NCBI GenBank assembly: GCA_964550895.1
Contig: CAZKAP010000015.1
Location: 1 to 64,000, forward strand
Origin: CAZKAP01 sp964550895
GTDB taxonomy: Bacteria; Bacteroidota; Bacteroidia; Flavobacteriales; Flavobacteriaceae
Direction of reading: 5' to 3'
Length of the DNA stretch: 64,000 nt
Position 1 is the first letter of the stretch, and every line of letters begins with the position of its first letter. The notes beneath the pieces are model-generated. The model did no database searches, was not told the DNA's origin, and saw only the letters and a list, made by a program, of their open reading frames with translations. A program made the position numbers and the translations under genes. Positions 26,178-35,139 of this stretch are shown piece after piece.

Positions 26178-27545
26178 TCAATTGCGTTCGCCGGGATCGA
26201 AATCCTGGGGTGCCTGCTGTGGAAGATTGATGGTGCCCGAGGCTCCGGTATCGTTCCAGAATACCCATTCCGAAGGTTCAAACACCGCATTTCCCGCGCC
26301 GATCTCGGCTTTCCGATAGGCCCGACCATCCTCGAACTCGTGGTCGGTTCCGCTCCCGTCTTCTCCTATACGACCCAGCAGATCGGCCACACTTCCTCCC
26401 GGTTTGCGCAGGAGCAGGTTGTCGTCCCCATTGGAGTCCGCCACACTGTTACGCCCGGCCTCACCCGCCGGAAGAAATCCATAGGTCTGCCTGAAAACGC
26501 TGCTATCCCGGGCTATGACCAGTAGGCCCCTGGGCTCCAGTACGAATCCATCCAGGGCATATATAGATCCCGGTTCAAGCCCGTCATTGGTGTAACGCTC
26601 CAGGCTCCAGCCATCCAGGCGTACCCTTTCTTCGGTGGGGTTGTGCAACTCCACGAAGCGTGCGGCCGGCAGGTTTTCGGGATCCGCGACCTCGGTGATC
26701 AGGAGTTCTGCAGCCACCTCCAGCTCAGGCTCCATTGGGCAACGGCTGCCCAGGATCCGTATATCCTCAAAGGTTCGAACGGCGATTTGAAGAGCATCCT
26801 CACCGGGGATCAATACGCCAGTAATGCTCAGCGATTCGGTGGGAACGGATTGATCCCTGAAATCGGCATAACCGCTGGTAAAAAGCCCCGTGGTCGCCCC
26901 CTGGCAATCCTCGAGCTGAATGAGGCGGTCCTCGCCGGTAGTCGCAAAGGCCTGCCCGACGGCGTCGGAGGTAAACTGTACGCTATCCAGGCGCACCAGG
27001 GTGCCCGGTAATGCCTGAGCAAGTCCGGAGATATCAAGACTTTCAACAACGGGAATACCGGGTTGTACGCATGCTTCCGGTATATAGTCGGCGAGTAAGG
27101 GTGTGGGTATGGGCCCAAGAACGGGATTTCCAAAGATCTCCTCAACGGAACCGACGTGCAGCAGTCCGTCGCTTTTTTTCAGGCAGGCTCCCTGCAAGGA
27201 AACCCTGAGCAGAGAACCTACAGGATAGACTTTATGCGATTCGATCAGGTCCGTGTGCAGTACTATGGCGGGACCCACTCCCTCAGGATCCTGCAGGTAG
27301 ATTTCCCGGTAGAAATTGCCCGATTCGTCGGAAGAAGCCACCTGGCCCTCGACGTACCAGGGATGTTCGAAAACGATGGTAGCCGCTGAAAGGCTGTCTG
27401 CCAGAAGTGAAGGGCTTACCAGTTGCACGTCCGCATCGCCACAACCCTTTGGGACACCAGGACTGTCGGAACTACAGGAGCAGGCGATTAACAGCAGGAA
27501 AAGAGCAGACAACAGCTGAAACGGTAATAAGGGTTTTGAAGGCAT
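26178..27545 (-). CDS. DUF5689 and lamin-tail domain lipoprotein
   Basis: Predicted surface lipoprotein of 455 residues. The signal LLSALFLLLIACSCSSDSPG contains the lipobox. Residues 50-290 match DUF5689 in style: VEGQVASSDESGNFYREIYL, GLFTSGYADFRDQ and AIVLHTDLIESHKVYPVGSL, an OB-like fold with repeated strand pairs. Residues 300-430 are a lamin-tail-like domain (LLITEVADPENLPAARFVEL, HNPTEERVRLDGWSLERYTN, LEPRGLLVIARD). LTD domains are frequent in secreted bacterial nucleases. It is preceded by the TonB receptor at 9 bp, and that receptor is divergent from a secreted nuclease, which points to a nucleic acid utilisation locus. Confidence 0.85.
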   Translation of the reverse strand: MPSKPLLPFQLLSALFLLLIACSCSSDSPGVPKGCGDADVQLVSPSLLADSLSAATIVFEHPWYVEGQVASSDESGNFYREIYLQDPEGVGPAIVLHTDLIESHKVYPVGSLLRVSLQGACLKKSDGLLHVGSVEEIFGNPVLGPIPTPLLADYIPEACVQPGIPVVESLDISGLAQALPGTLVRLDSVQFTSDAVGQAFATTGEDRLIQLEDCQGATTGLFTSGYADFRDQSVPTESLSITGVLIPGEDALQIAVRTFEDIRILGSRCPMEPELEVAAELLITEVADPENLPAARFVELHNPTEERVRLDGWSLERYTNDGLEPGSIYALDGFVLEPRGLLVIARDSSVFRQTYGFLPAGEAGRNSVADSNGDDNLLLRKPGGSVADLLGRIGEDGSGTDHEFEDGRAYRKAEIGAGNAVFEPSEWVFWNDTGASGTINLPQQAPQDFDPGERN

Positions 27546-27554
27546 ATGAATGTG

Positions 27555-30026
27555 TTATGGATGACTGTACTTGATTGAAATCGAGAAGGTCCGTCCCGGG
27601 CCATACCAGAACCGGGGACCGAAAACCGGATGACCGCTGTACCGATCCTCACTCCATTCGGCCAGCGTACCCAGCCGGCCCTGTTCGAATCCTCCGGTAC
27701 GGAAGGTCTCGTTGAGTAAATTCGAAACCGAAAAATAAAGGCTGTAATAGCCCGATCCGCTCCTGAACGACCTCCCTAAGGAGGCCCGTAATAGAAACAC
27801 CGAAGGCATCGGCTCCTGATTAAAGCGGGACCGCTCCAGCAGAGGATCGGTTTTGGTAACGGGCTGCCAACCCCGGACAAAGGAGTCGCTTCTCCGGATC
27901 AGGGATGGACTGACGAAATTCCGGGAGAAGTGATTCAGGGATAGACCCACCCGCCACTTGCCGACATGCCTGAGGTAAGCACCCACGGACCATGCCTGCT
28001 GGGGACTTCCTGCAACCCGCATTCCCTTCACCGGAATCGAACCGAGATTCCATTCAGCCGGGTTTGAGGATTCCAGTCCGGGCAGAGGAAAGAGCGCTCC
28101 CCGTGCAGTGCCGGAAAACCGGTAATCCCCCAGGGAAAAGGCAGTATACAGGGTGACATCGGGGATAACTTCCCAATCGATTCCTCCTTCCAGACCGATA
28201 TGGACCTGTTGAAGCCCATAAATAAATTCATTAACCAGTGCAGCGCCCTCCGAAGCCCTGACGTACTGTATCCTAGTGGTTCTTTCGTTATTCAACAGGG
28301 CACCAAAACCACTGATGCGACCTTGCCATTCCGGCCAACGGATGTGATAGGTCAGTTCCAGCACCTTGGCAGAAGGGTTATTGAGATTGGGAAAGAGCCG
28401 ACTGCTGTACTCCGGGAAAGGAAAGAGCTGTCTTCCCGTGAGCAAAGCCTTTTCGGTATGCAAGGTAATATCCACGAAGTTTCTGAGATTCATTCTCCAG
28501 TTAAGAGTGGCAAGCAGCTGCGCGCCCCATTGCCGGAACACCTTTGAGGGCTGTCCCGACGAATCCGGGAACAATTCATTATTCAAACCCCGATACCTCC
28601 AGCTTAGGCCTCCCAGCATTTGCCCGGCAAGCTTAACCTTAAAGTCTCCAAACTTCTTCTCCAGATACCCGGAAAGGCCCAGTTGTGCGAACGCCATTTT
28701 CAGATCGTGCTGGAATCCTTCACCCGCCTGCCTGCTTTCCTTGCCAAGGAGGTCGTAAGAGCGGTCCGAGAAAGAATCGCGGTTCAGTACGAATGAGGCA
28801 CCCAGGGTATCGGTCAGTTCACCGAAATGTCTTTGGTCCGTCCACCGGCTGTTGAGGCCCATACTCCAATCCCAGTCTCCACCCGCTCTACGAGAGTAAA
28901 TACGCGCCGAGAATTGTCCTTCAAGGGTACGGACTACCTGATCATAGAGGAAATAGGAAGCGGGGGAAGAGGGTCCTGCCTGGGAATTCAAATACCTCAA
29001 TCTATCCCAGTCGATCTGCCTGTTTTGAAGGAACGCCACTTCCAGTGCACGTATGCCACCTGTAGGATAAGACGACCGCTGCATATAGTACGAAGGCAGA
29101 TAGCGGTAGTAATCCGGCCGGGGACTGGGGGCATTTCGGTAACCCAGGCGCCCCCTCCGATTCGATTCTATCAATCCTGCCCACCCCAATTCCCAATTGA
29201 ATGCGGCCCGGGAACCCTCTAAGCGGATGGAGCCATAACTTAGGCGACGACTGCGGGGAGCGGCCGTTCGCATACGGCCTCCATCCAACCCCCAGCTCGG
29301 ATTATAGGTTGTTCCCGCCAGCTTCACCGATTCCTGGGTAAGGGCAGACGATCCGCTGCGAAAGGAGTGCTGATGAATAAGTACAGCCTCCCATGTACGC
29401 ACGGTATCTCCACCTGGCCTGATTCCCATGTACAGTTGGGTGTCCCGGCGTGGAGTACCTTCCCGGTAACCCGTGCCAGCCGCCCCCACTCCCGCATGCA
29501 TTCCATATTGATACTTGCCTTTATCGGTATATCCTATGCGACGGACGCGAACACTGCCTTGTACATTCAGATTGGAGGCGGAGACCCGGAGGTGCGTACC
29601 CGGCCGTTGTCGATCCAGGCTGGTTTCGACCCACTCGGAGCCGCCCGGTCCGGATGCACCCCATCTATCCGGCCTGGAGCCGCTGTAAGCCCAACCTTCG
29701 CGATTCCAGTCGTAGAGCGATGACCACAACAGCCAGCGGGCTCCGCCCTGAAAAGGATCCTCCATAGGAAACCCGTTAAAGTAAGACGAAACCCAGCGAC
29801 GATCGAAACCGCGATTGCTGAAAAAGGCCTGGCTGAACTCGAATCGTGCCGTCTGCGTGAACCGGTCCGTAGAAGGCTGTAATAGCGGTTGCCCGTTTCC
29901 GACCGGGCCATCCGTATCCCTGAGTTCTTCCTGTTCCTCCCAATCGAACATCCCCGCATCTTCGCTTTGCGGGCTCACCCGGGAAGCGAGCAGTACCATC
30001 CAGCATAACAGCAGGGATTTCCCCAT
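27555..30026 (-). CDS. TonB-dependent receptor-like protein with reduced N-terminus
   Basis: Outer-membrane barrel protein of 823 residues. Signal peptide MGKSLLLCWMVLLASRVSPQ. The usual carboxypeptidase-like domain of this subfamily is missing; the mature protein starts with an acidic region and a plug-like segment where FFSNRGFDRRWVSSYFNGFP and MEDPFQGGARWLLWSSLYDW resemble RGY...VLINGVPMNDVESG of homologues. The barrel ends with YGPGRTFSISIKYSHP. Tyr, Trp, Arg and Gly are abundant. Being next to the DUF5689 lipoprotein and divergent from a secreted nuclease, it may import nucleic acid breakdown products. Whether it still couples to TonB is unclear because no TonB box was found. Confidence 0.82.
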   Translation of the reverse strand: MGKSLLLCWMVLLASRVSPQSEDAGMFDWEEQEELRDTDGPVGNGQPLLQPSTDRFTQTARFEFSQAFFSNRGFDRRWVSSYFNGFPMEDPFQGGARWLLWSSLYDWNREGWAYSGSRPDRWGASGPGGSEWVETSLDRQRPGTHLRVSASNLNVQGSVRVRRIGYTDKGKYQYGMHAGVGAAGTGYREGTPRRDTQLYMGIRPGGDTVRTWEAVLIHQHSFRSGSSALTQESVKLAGTTYNPSWGLDGGRMRTAAPRSRRLSYGSIRLEGSRAAFNWELGWAGLIESNRRGRLGYRNAPSPRPDYYRYLPSYYMQRSSYPTGGIRALEVAFLQNRQIDWDRLRYLNSQAGPSSPASYFLYDQVVRTLEGQFSARIYSRRAGGDWDWSMGLNSRWTDQRHFGELTDTLGASFVLNRDSFSDRSYDLLGKESRQAGEGFQHDLKMAFAQLGLSGYLEKKFGDFKVKLAGQMLGGLSWRYRGLNNELFPDSSGQPSKVFRQWGAQLLATLNWRMNLRNFVDITLHTEKALLTGRQLFPFPEYSSRLFPNLNNPSAKVLELTYHIRWPEWQGRISGFGALLNNERTTRIQYVRASEGAALVNEFIYGLQQVHIGLEGGIDWEVIPDVTLYTAFSLGDYRFSGTARGALFPLPGLESSNPAEWNLGSIPVKGMRVAGSPQQAWSVGAYLRHVGKWRVGLSLNHFSRNFVSPSLIRRSDSFVRGWQPVTKTDPLLERSRFNQEPMPSVFLLRASLGRSFRSGSGYYSLYFSVSNLLNETFRTGGFEQGRLGTLAEWSEDRYSGHPVFGPRFWYGPGRTFSISIKYSHP

Positions 30027-30109
30027 AGTGACTGTGGTTTTGGTTCCGCTAAGCTATCCCCTGGTCCTGCGTGTTCCTTGCAGACCCTAAACCTAGCTTC
30101 GTCTGGCGT

Positions 30110-31201
30110 ATGAAAGCTATCTTAACCTCTCTGCTACTGCTCTTTCTTCTATATTCCGTTTGCGGTCAGGATCAGGCCGTACTGGCATTTTACAACCTGG
30201 AAAATCTTTTTGATACGCGGAGAGATACCACCATCTGGGATGAGGACTGGACCCCGGATGGCCGACAGGCCTGGACCGGCAATCGGTACGACCGCAAACT
30301 CAGGAACCTGAGCAAGGCCTTAAGTGGCCTATCCACTGATATCGGTCAGATCCCATCCGTTATCGGTGTGTGCGAGGTTGAGAATCACGGCGTGCTCAGG
30401 GATCTCATATCCACCGGGCGTTTGAGTAAATACAGGTTCGGCATTATCCATCACGATTCTCCGGACCGGCGGGGCATCGATGTCGCGGTGCTCTACCAGA
30501 AAAAGGACTTCAGGCCCCTGCACTGGAATGCCCACCGGCTATTACTCAAAAGCCCCGAAGGCCAACGCAAATACACCCGCGACATCCTGGTCGTCCACGG
30601 CATACTCCGGGGAGAACCACTGTATGTCCTGGTCAACCACTGGCCCTCTAGAAGCGGAGGGATCCGACGGAGTCAGGGACATCGCATGCAGGCCGCCGAA
30701 CGAGTCTGTCAGATACTGGATTCCATACAGCGACTGGATTCCAAGGCCAAAATCGCGGTAATGGGTGACCTCAACGACAACCCGACCGACTCGGCTTTGA
30801 GTGCACTAACGGGTCTGTGCAAGACTCCATCCATGGGGTATTCCCGCCGGAAAAGTGAACGGCTATACAACCCCTACTTATGGGCCTACGAACTGGGATG
30901 GGGCACCCTGGCCCACAACAGCCAATGGCAGTTGTACGATCAGATTCTAATCAGCCAGACCCTGAAGGAAGCCCAACAAGGGTGGGCCTACCTGGGCGCA
31001 GGTATATACGCTCCACAATTTCTCTGGGAAGGGGACGGCCCCTTTACAGGCAGTCCGAAGCGGACGTACTCATACGGCAGCTACCGCGGAGGCTTTAGCG
31101 ACCATTTCCCTGTTTATGTGGTTCTAAGCTGGATTACTCCTCAGGAAAACCATCGCTCCCAGGGGATGCGGGAAAGGATCAGCAACAGGCCCGAACCGTA
31201 G
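30110..31201 (+). CDS. Secreted endonuclease/exonuclease/phosphatase family protein
   Basis: Exported Mg-dependent phosphoesterase of 363 residues, signal peptide MKAILTSLLLLFLLYSVCGQ. Metal and catalytic motifs of the EEP superfamily: VLAFYNLENLFDTRRD (Asn and acidic residues), VIGVCEVENHGVL (Glu), IIHHDSPDRRGIDVAVLY, LYVLVNHWPSRSGGIRRSQ (His), KIAVMGDLNDNPTDSAL (Asp, Asn) and GFSDHFPVYVVL (Asp-His). ATG 30110 is the start, since the preceding 13 in-frame codons lie in the divergent promoter space. A DNase or nucleotide phosphatase is likely. The last 20 residues pass beyond the usual end and overlap the convergent membrane protein by 61 bp. Confidence 0.9.
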   Translation: MKAILTSLLLLFLLYSVCGQDQAVLAFYNLENLFDTRRDTTIWDEDWTPDGRQAWTGNRYDRKLRNLSKALSGLSTDIGQIPSVIGVCEVENHGVLRDLISTGRLSKYRFGIIHHDSPDRRGIDVAVLYQKKDFRPLHWNAHRLLLKSPEGQRKYTRDILVVHGILRGEPLYVLVNHWPSRSGGIRRSQGHRMQAAERVCQILDSIQRLDSKAKIAVMGDLNDNPTDSALSALTGLCKTPSMGYSRRKSERLYNPYLWAYELGWGTLAHNSQWQLYDQILISQTLKEAQQGWAYLGAGIYAPQFLWEGDGPFTGSPKRTYSYGSYRGGFSDHFPVYVVLSWITPQENHRSQGMRERISNRPEP

Positions 31202-31593
31202 AGCAGGGCCAGGGAGCGAAACTTCATCGCGTCCACGGTCATGCGCTTATGCCGGGACCAGCCCAGAGTGATGAATGCGATGGCCAGTATATTGGTGGTG
31301 GGATGTTCCAGCGCGAGCTGACGAACCACAGGACTCATGTCTCCTATGGGCATGCTCTGTAGGGCGCTGAATCCGTTAGGGGACACGAAATAGACAACCA
31401 AACCGATCACCAGCTGTATATGGGCAAAAATGAGAGCAAACAAACTGATTCGCAAATCTTTGTGTAGCGTGTACTCCCGTTTTCCCAGCCAACCGGTAAA
31501 CGCATTGATTACGGCAATCAATAATACGAAGAGGGCTACATAGGCCAGGGTGGAGTGTACAGTTTGCAGGGTCTTTACCAAATCCATATTCAT
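31141..31593 (-). CDS. Small four-helix membrane protein
   Basis: Integral membrane protein of 150 residues with four hydrophobic helices: STLAYVALFVLLIAVINAF, ISLFALIFAHIQLVIGLVVY, TNILAIAFITLGWSRH and ALLYGSGLLLILSRIPW. His residues at HSTLAY, FAHIQL, LEHPTTN and SRHKR lie in or near helices, which recalls cytochrome b561-type proteins, but no firm family was assigned. The start may be Met1 or Met3. The 3' end lies 61 bp inside the nuclease gene on the other strand. The upstream TonB receptor on the same strand is isolated by the terminator at 31663-31705, so it needs its own promoter. Confidence 0.75.
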   Translation of the reverse strand: MNMDLVKTLQTVHSTLAYVALFVLLIAVINAFTGWLGKREYTLHKDLRISLFALIFAHIQLVIGLVVYFVSPNGFSALQSMPIGDMSPVVRQLALEHPTTNILAIAFITLGWSRHKRMTVDAMKFRSLALLYGSGLLLILSRIPWERWFS

Positions 31594-31662
31594 TTTTTTT
31601 AGGCCTTAAAGATACAATTCCCTCAGGCCCGAGGCCAGTAAGAACCGGACAGAATCGCCCGA

Positions 31663-31705
31663 TAAAAAAGAAAACCCCGGCCGCCATCTGGGCGACCGGG
31701 GTTTT
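31663..31705 (-). terminator. Rho-independent terminator of the Oar-like receptor gene
   Basis: Read on the minus strand, a 15-bp stem (AAAACCCCGGTCGCC with GGCGGCCGGGGTTTT, arms 31691-31705 and 31671-31685) has a 5-nt loop and is followed by CTTTTTTAT. The one imperfect pair is a G-U wobble on the minus-strand RNA but C-A on the plus strand, so it acts mainly for the minus strand. It lies 24 bp after the stop at 31729. Confidence 0.88.
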
Positions 31706-31728
31706 GCAGGTAGTGTGACTAATTGTGC

Positions 31729-34700
31729 TTAGTTGAAGATGTACCTTACACCTATCTGCGCTTGCCAACGTGAGCTCTGTATACCGTTGTCGTCGATTCG
31801 ACGGATGGTACTGGGCGTGTTGGGATCGAAGAAGAAAGAAGGAGGCGTGGTGGCATCTCCACGGGATACGGTCTGAATCAGACCTACCTCCGATGGGATG
31901 AAGTTACGCTGTCCCCACTCCTTATTCAGCAGGTTGGTAAAGTTGAAGATGTCAGCAGAGAGCTGCAGGGTATTCTTCTTGTCTCCTACATTGATGCTGA
32001 AATCCTGCAGCAGCTTGAAGTCCACAACATGGCTCCAGGCACCGCGATCTCCATTACGCTCGGCGTAATCTCCGCGACGACCACTGAGGTAATCGTTGCT
32101 ATCGATGTAGGCATCCAGCGCAGCCCACTGCTCGGCGGCGGTTACCAGCTCACCTCGGATTTCGCGATCTACCAGGTTGATCTCCGATTCGTTCCTTGGG
32201 ATGTAGATCAGGGCGTTATCACGGGAGTCATCGTTGAGCAGGTCGGTTCCCTCGCGGTATTCATAAGAAACCCTGCGGGACTGAGATCCTTCGTACGTAA
32301 GACCAATTGTGGTCTTGACGTTATCGCTCCACTCAAACTGATAGGAAGCATTGGCGAGCCAGCGGTGACCTCCGTAGAAATCGGATCGGGTCAGGCCTGG
32401 ATTGGCATTCTTACCGTTAACGGTTAGCAGACCTCTCCACTGAGAACTGTTCTGAGAAGACGTTCCGGGGAACACATCGTAGGCACTATTGAAGTTCCAG
32501 GATACGAAACCGGTAAATCCATTAGAGAACGGCTTGGTCAGAGTTACTGTTGAGTTAAACGTGCGACCCTCGCCGGTGTTGGACAGCAGGTATACAGAAC
32601 TGTAGTCGGGATCGATACGCGTGAAGCGATCGTATACGGGACGGTTGTCCGCTCCCGCCAGATTCCCAGCGGGTCCTCCAATATTCAGCTGCTCATAGAA
32701 AATATTCTGAATCCAGTCACCGAACTCCACGTCACCGGTAAGAACCAGATCCCAGACGGGGAGTTTCTGATCCACACCCAGGCTGTACTTAAAGATCTGA
32801 GGCAATTTGAAGTCACGTGAGATGATATCGATATTACCACCTGTACCACCGGTTCCGGGCTCAACGTTTACAGGCGAATCCGCCACATCACCTGTGAATC
32901 CGGTAATGGTAGTGTTGAAGTCACCCGCGAAACCACCGGTTATACCGTTGTTGTTGTAGGTACCACCGGGCCATACCAGGGGCATACGGGAAGTGAAAAT
33001 CCCGAATCCGCCGCGGATCTGCGTAGAGCGATCACCGAATACGTCCCAGTTAAATCCTACACGAGGAGCCACATGAGCCTGAGTACGGGGTCCCTGACCC
33101 ACCAGAGCCCCCTGCAAGTCCTTACCAGCGGCTTCCAGCAGAGGAATGGTACGGTTGTTAAAGTCGTTGTTCACGGGGCCGTCAGACCAGATGGGGAAGT
33201 CTACCCGGATACCGGCATTTACCTTGAACTTCTCGGAAAACTGAATTTCGTCCTGTACGTAAAAACCGAGCTGCAGGATGTCGAATTCTGAAGCACCAGC
33301 AGACTCGTCACCTACGGTTCCATCGCCGACCAATGAGTAACCCTTCTGGTAGTCTTCCAGTCCTACGATGTTGTTAGGACCTGAAGCCAGGAAAGAATCT
33401 AGGCTATCGAATACATAGTATCCAAAGTTAGAGGCGAAGAACAGGTTCTTCACCTGTGAGTATTCGTTGTGCGTACCCAGGGTAATCGTGTGCTTACCTG
33501 AGTATATCTCGAAGTTGTTAGTGAAGGTAAAGATATCCTGGTCCAGCAGGTTAGCCGTAGAGAATCGCTCGGCACCAAACTGGATGTTTCCGTTACCGTC
33601 CTGAATCTGAACCGTTGGGAATGGATCACCGAATGGATCCCGGTCGTCACGAACGCGGGTGTAGCCAATGATCATGCTATTAGCGGTCTTGTTCCCGTTG
33701 TAGTTCCATTCGAGAGCGAAGGAATTCGTAGTGGTCTCAAAGAACTCGGAACCATTTTCGAATCCGATGAAGCCCTGGCTACTACCTCGGGACTCCAGGT
33801 TCTCTGCACCTACGTAGCTGTGGCGCAGGGAGACCTTGTTGCGATCCGATACGTTCCAGTCCAGTTTCCAGGTCAGCTTGTTGGACTCCAGTGTTCGAAG
33901 CTGACTTCCAGCCGCTCCGGGATTGTAGTTGTAGTTGGACTGCAGGAAGCTGGCGAGCTCACCCAAACGTGCACCAGAGTCACCGTTGTACTCATCGGTG
34001 TTAAACGGAAGAGGAATCTCGTCATCCTGACGCTCGTAATTCACGAAGAAGAACAGCTTATCCTTGATAATCGGACCGCCTAAACGAACACCATAGGTTT
34101 GGGCGGTAAATTCGTCCAGTTTCTCGCGCTCGTCGTCTCCGGAAAGGTTAACAGGCGTCTTGCCCGCCAGGTCCTGGTTGCGCAGGAAGTAGTAGGCGGA
34201 ACCTTCCCAATCGTTGGTTCCGGAACGGGTAATCGCATTGATTGCACCACCGGCGAATCCACCGATCTTCACATCGTATGGAGAGAGCTGCACCTGGAAA
34301 GACTCGATGGCATCCACAGAGAAGGGATTTACACCGGTCTGACCACCATTCGTACCCGAGCCGGCGAGTCCGAATACGTCGTTATTGACCGCACCATCGA
34401 TGTATATCGCATTATAGCGGTTGTTGGCACCACCGAGAGAAATGGAAAACCCATCGTTACCTTCAGTCAGACGTGCCTGAGGCGTCAGTCGAACGAAGTC
34501 GGCGACAGAACGGGAAGCAGCGGGAACGGTCTGGATGGTTCGGTTGTTGATCACCGTTTCAGAACCGGTCCTCTTAGCCGAAAATATACCCGTACCCCCT
34601 TCACCAGTAAGTACGACCTCTTCCAGGGCGGTGGCATTTTCCTGTAGCTTGGGACTCACCCGGAAGTTTTCACCCAACTGAATAAAGATGCCTTCTCGCA

Positions 34701-34965
34701 TGAAGTCGGTGTACCCCAGATAGGTAATGGCTACCTTGTAGGGACCACCGGGTCTCAGACCCGATACCCGGTAAAATCCATCAAAATCGGCCGCAGCACC
34801 ATAAACGGAACCGGAAGGTAAGTGAGTAACAACAACGCTCGCACCGGGGAGGGGCTCACCGGCAGAATCGGTAATCTTACCACCCATGGAGGCCGTTGTT
34901 ACACCCTGGGACCACAGCGTTGCCGCAGACAGTGCCAGGACCATAAACGTAAGTAGTTTTTTCAT
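31729..34965 (-). CDS. Oar-like TonB-dependent receptor with carboxypeptidase-like domain
   Basis: Large outer-membrane receptor of 1078 residues. Signal MKKLLTFMVLALSAATLWSQ, a CarboxypepD_reg domain to about residue 95 (GGKITDSAGEPLPGASVVVT, YKVAITYLGYTDF), then the plug (EEVVLTGEGGTGIFSAKRTG, ETVINNRTIQTVPAASRSVA, AIESFQVQLSPYDVKIGGFA, GGAINAITRSGTNDWEGSAY). GG-xx-NAITRSGTN and ALEWNYNGNK are typical of Oar of myxobacteria, implicated in adhesion or protein transport. The C-terminus ends in IGVRYIFN. It has strong codon regularity and a strong terminator, so it is probably highly expressed. It stands alone between pgi and the small membrane protein gene. Confidence 0.94.
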   Translation of the reverse strand: MKKLLTFMVLALSAATLWSQGVTTASMGGKITDSAGEPLPGASVVVTHLPSGSVYGAAADFDGFYRVSGLRPGGPYKVAITYLGYTDFMREGIFIQLGENFRVSPKLQENATALEEVVLTGEGGTGIFSAKRTGSETVINNRTIQTVPAASRSVADFVRLTPQARLTEGNDGFSISLGGANNRYNAIYIDGAVNNDVFGLAGSGTNGGQTGVNPFSVDAIESFQVQLSPYDVKIGGFAGGAINAITRSGTNDWEGSAYYFLRNQDLAGKTPVNLSGDDEREKLDEFTAQTYGVRLGGPIIKDKLFFFVNYERQDDEIPLPFNTDEYNGDSGARLGELASFLQSNYNYNPGAAGSQLRTLESNKLTWKLDWNVSDRNKVSLRHSYVGAENLESRGSSQGFIGFENGSEFFETTTNSFALEWNYNGNKTANSMIIGYTRVRDDRDPFGDPFPTVQIQDGNGNIQFGAERFSTANLLDQDIFTFTNNFEIYSGKHTITLGTHNEYSQVKNLFFASNFGYYVFDSLDSFLASGPNNIVGLEDYQKGYSLVGDGTVGDESAGASEFDILQLGFYVQDEIQFSEKFKVNAGIRVDFPIWSDGPVNNDFNNRTIPLLEAAGKDLQGALVGQGPRTQAHVAPRVGFNWDVFGDRSTQIRGGFGIFTSRMPLVWPGGTYNNNGITGGFAGDFNTTITGFTGDVADSPVNVEPGTGGTGGNIDIISRDFKLPQIFKYSLGVDQKLPVWDLVLTGDVEFGDWIQNIFYEQLNIGGPAGNLAGADNRPVYDRFTRIDPDYSSVYLLSNTGEGRTFNSTVTLTKPFSNGFTGFVSWNFNSAYDVFPGTSSQNSSQWRGLLTVNGKNANPGLTRSDFYGGHRWLANASYQFEWSDNVKTTIGLTYEGSQSRRVSYEYREGTDLLNDDSRDNALIYIPRNESEINLVDREIRGELVTAAEQWAALDAYIDSNDYLSGRRGDYAERNGDRGAWSHVVDFKLLQDFSINVGDKKNTLQLSADIFNFTNLLNKEWGQRNFIPSEVGLIQTVSRGDATTPPSFFFDPNTPSTIRRIDDNGIQSSRWQAQIGVRYIFN

Positions 34966-35096
34966 TTTGCAGAGTTTTAATTTTAGCTCTACAAAAGTGC
35001 GGTAATGAACTGCCCCGGCCCTTATGATAACATTAACTCCAAACCGTCAGAATTGACCTGAATGTTAAGAATTTTAGGAAGAAAGCGGAGTGAATT

Positions 35097-35125
35097 TTGG
35101 TAAATGTTTAGCCTAACATTACCAA
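35097..35125. repeat. Imperfect inverted repeat between pgi and the Oar-like receptor
   Basis: Arms TTGGTAAATGTT (35097-35108) and AACATTACCAA (35115-35125) pair except for one unpaired base, with a 6-nt centre. It begins 15 bp after the pgi stop, about 130 bp before the receptor ATG. Lacking a T-run it is a poor intrinsic terminator on either strand; it could be an operator or mRNA 3'-end protecting hairpin. Confidence 0.5.
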
Positions 35126-35139
35126 AAAGTAAACCAATA

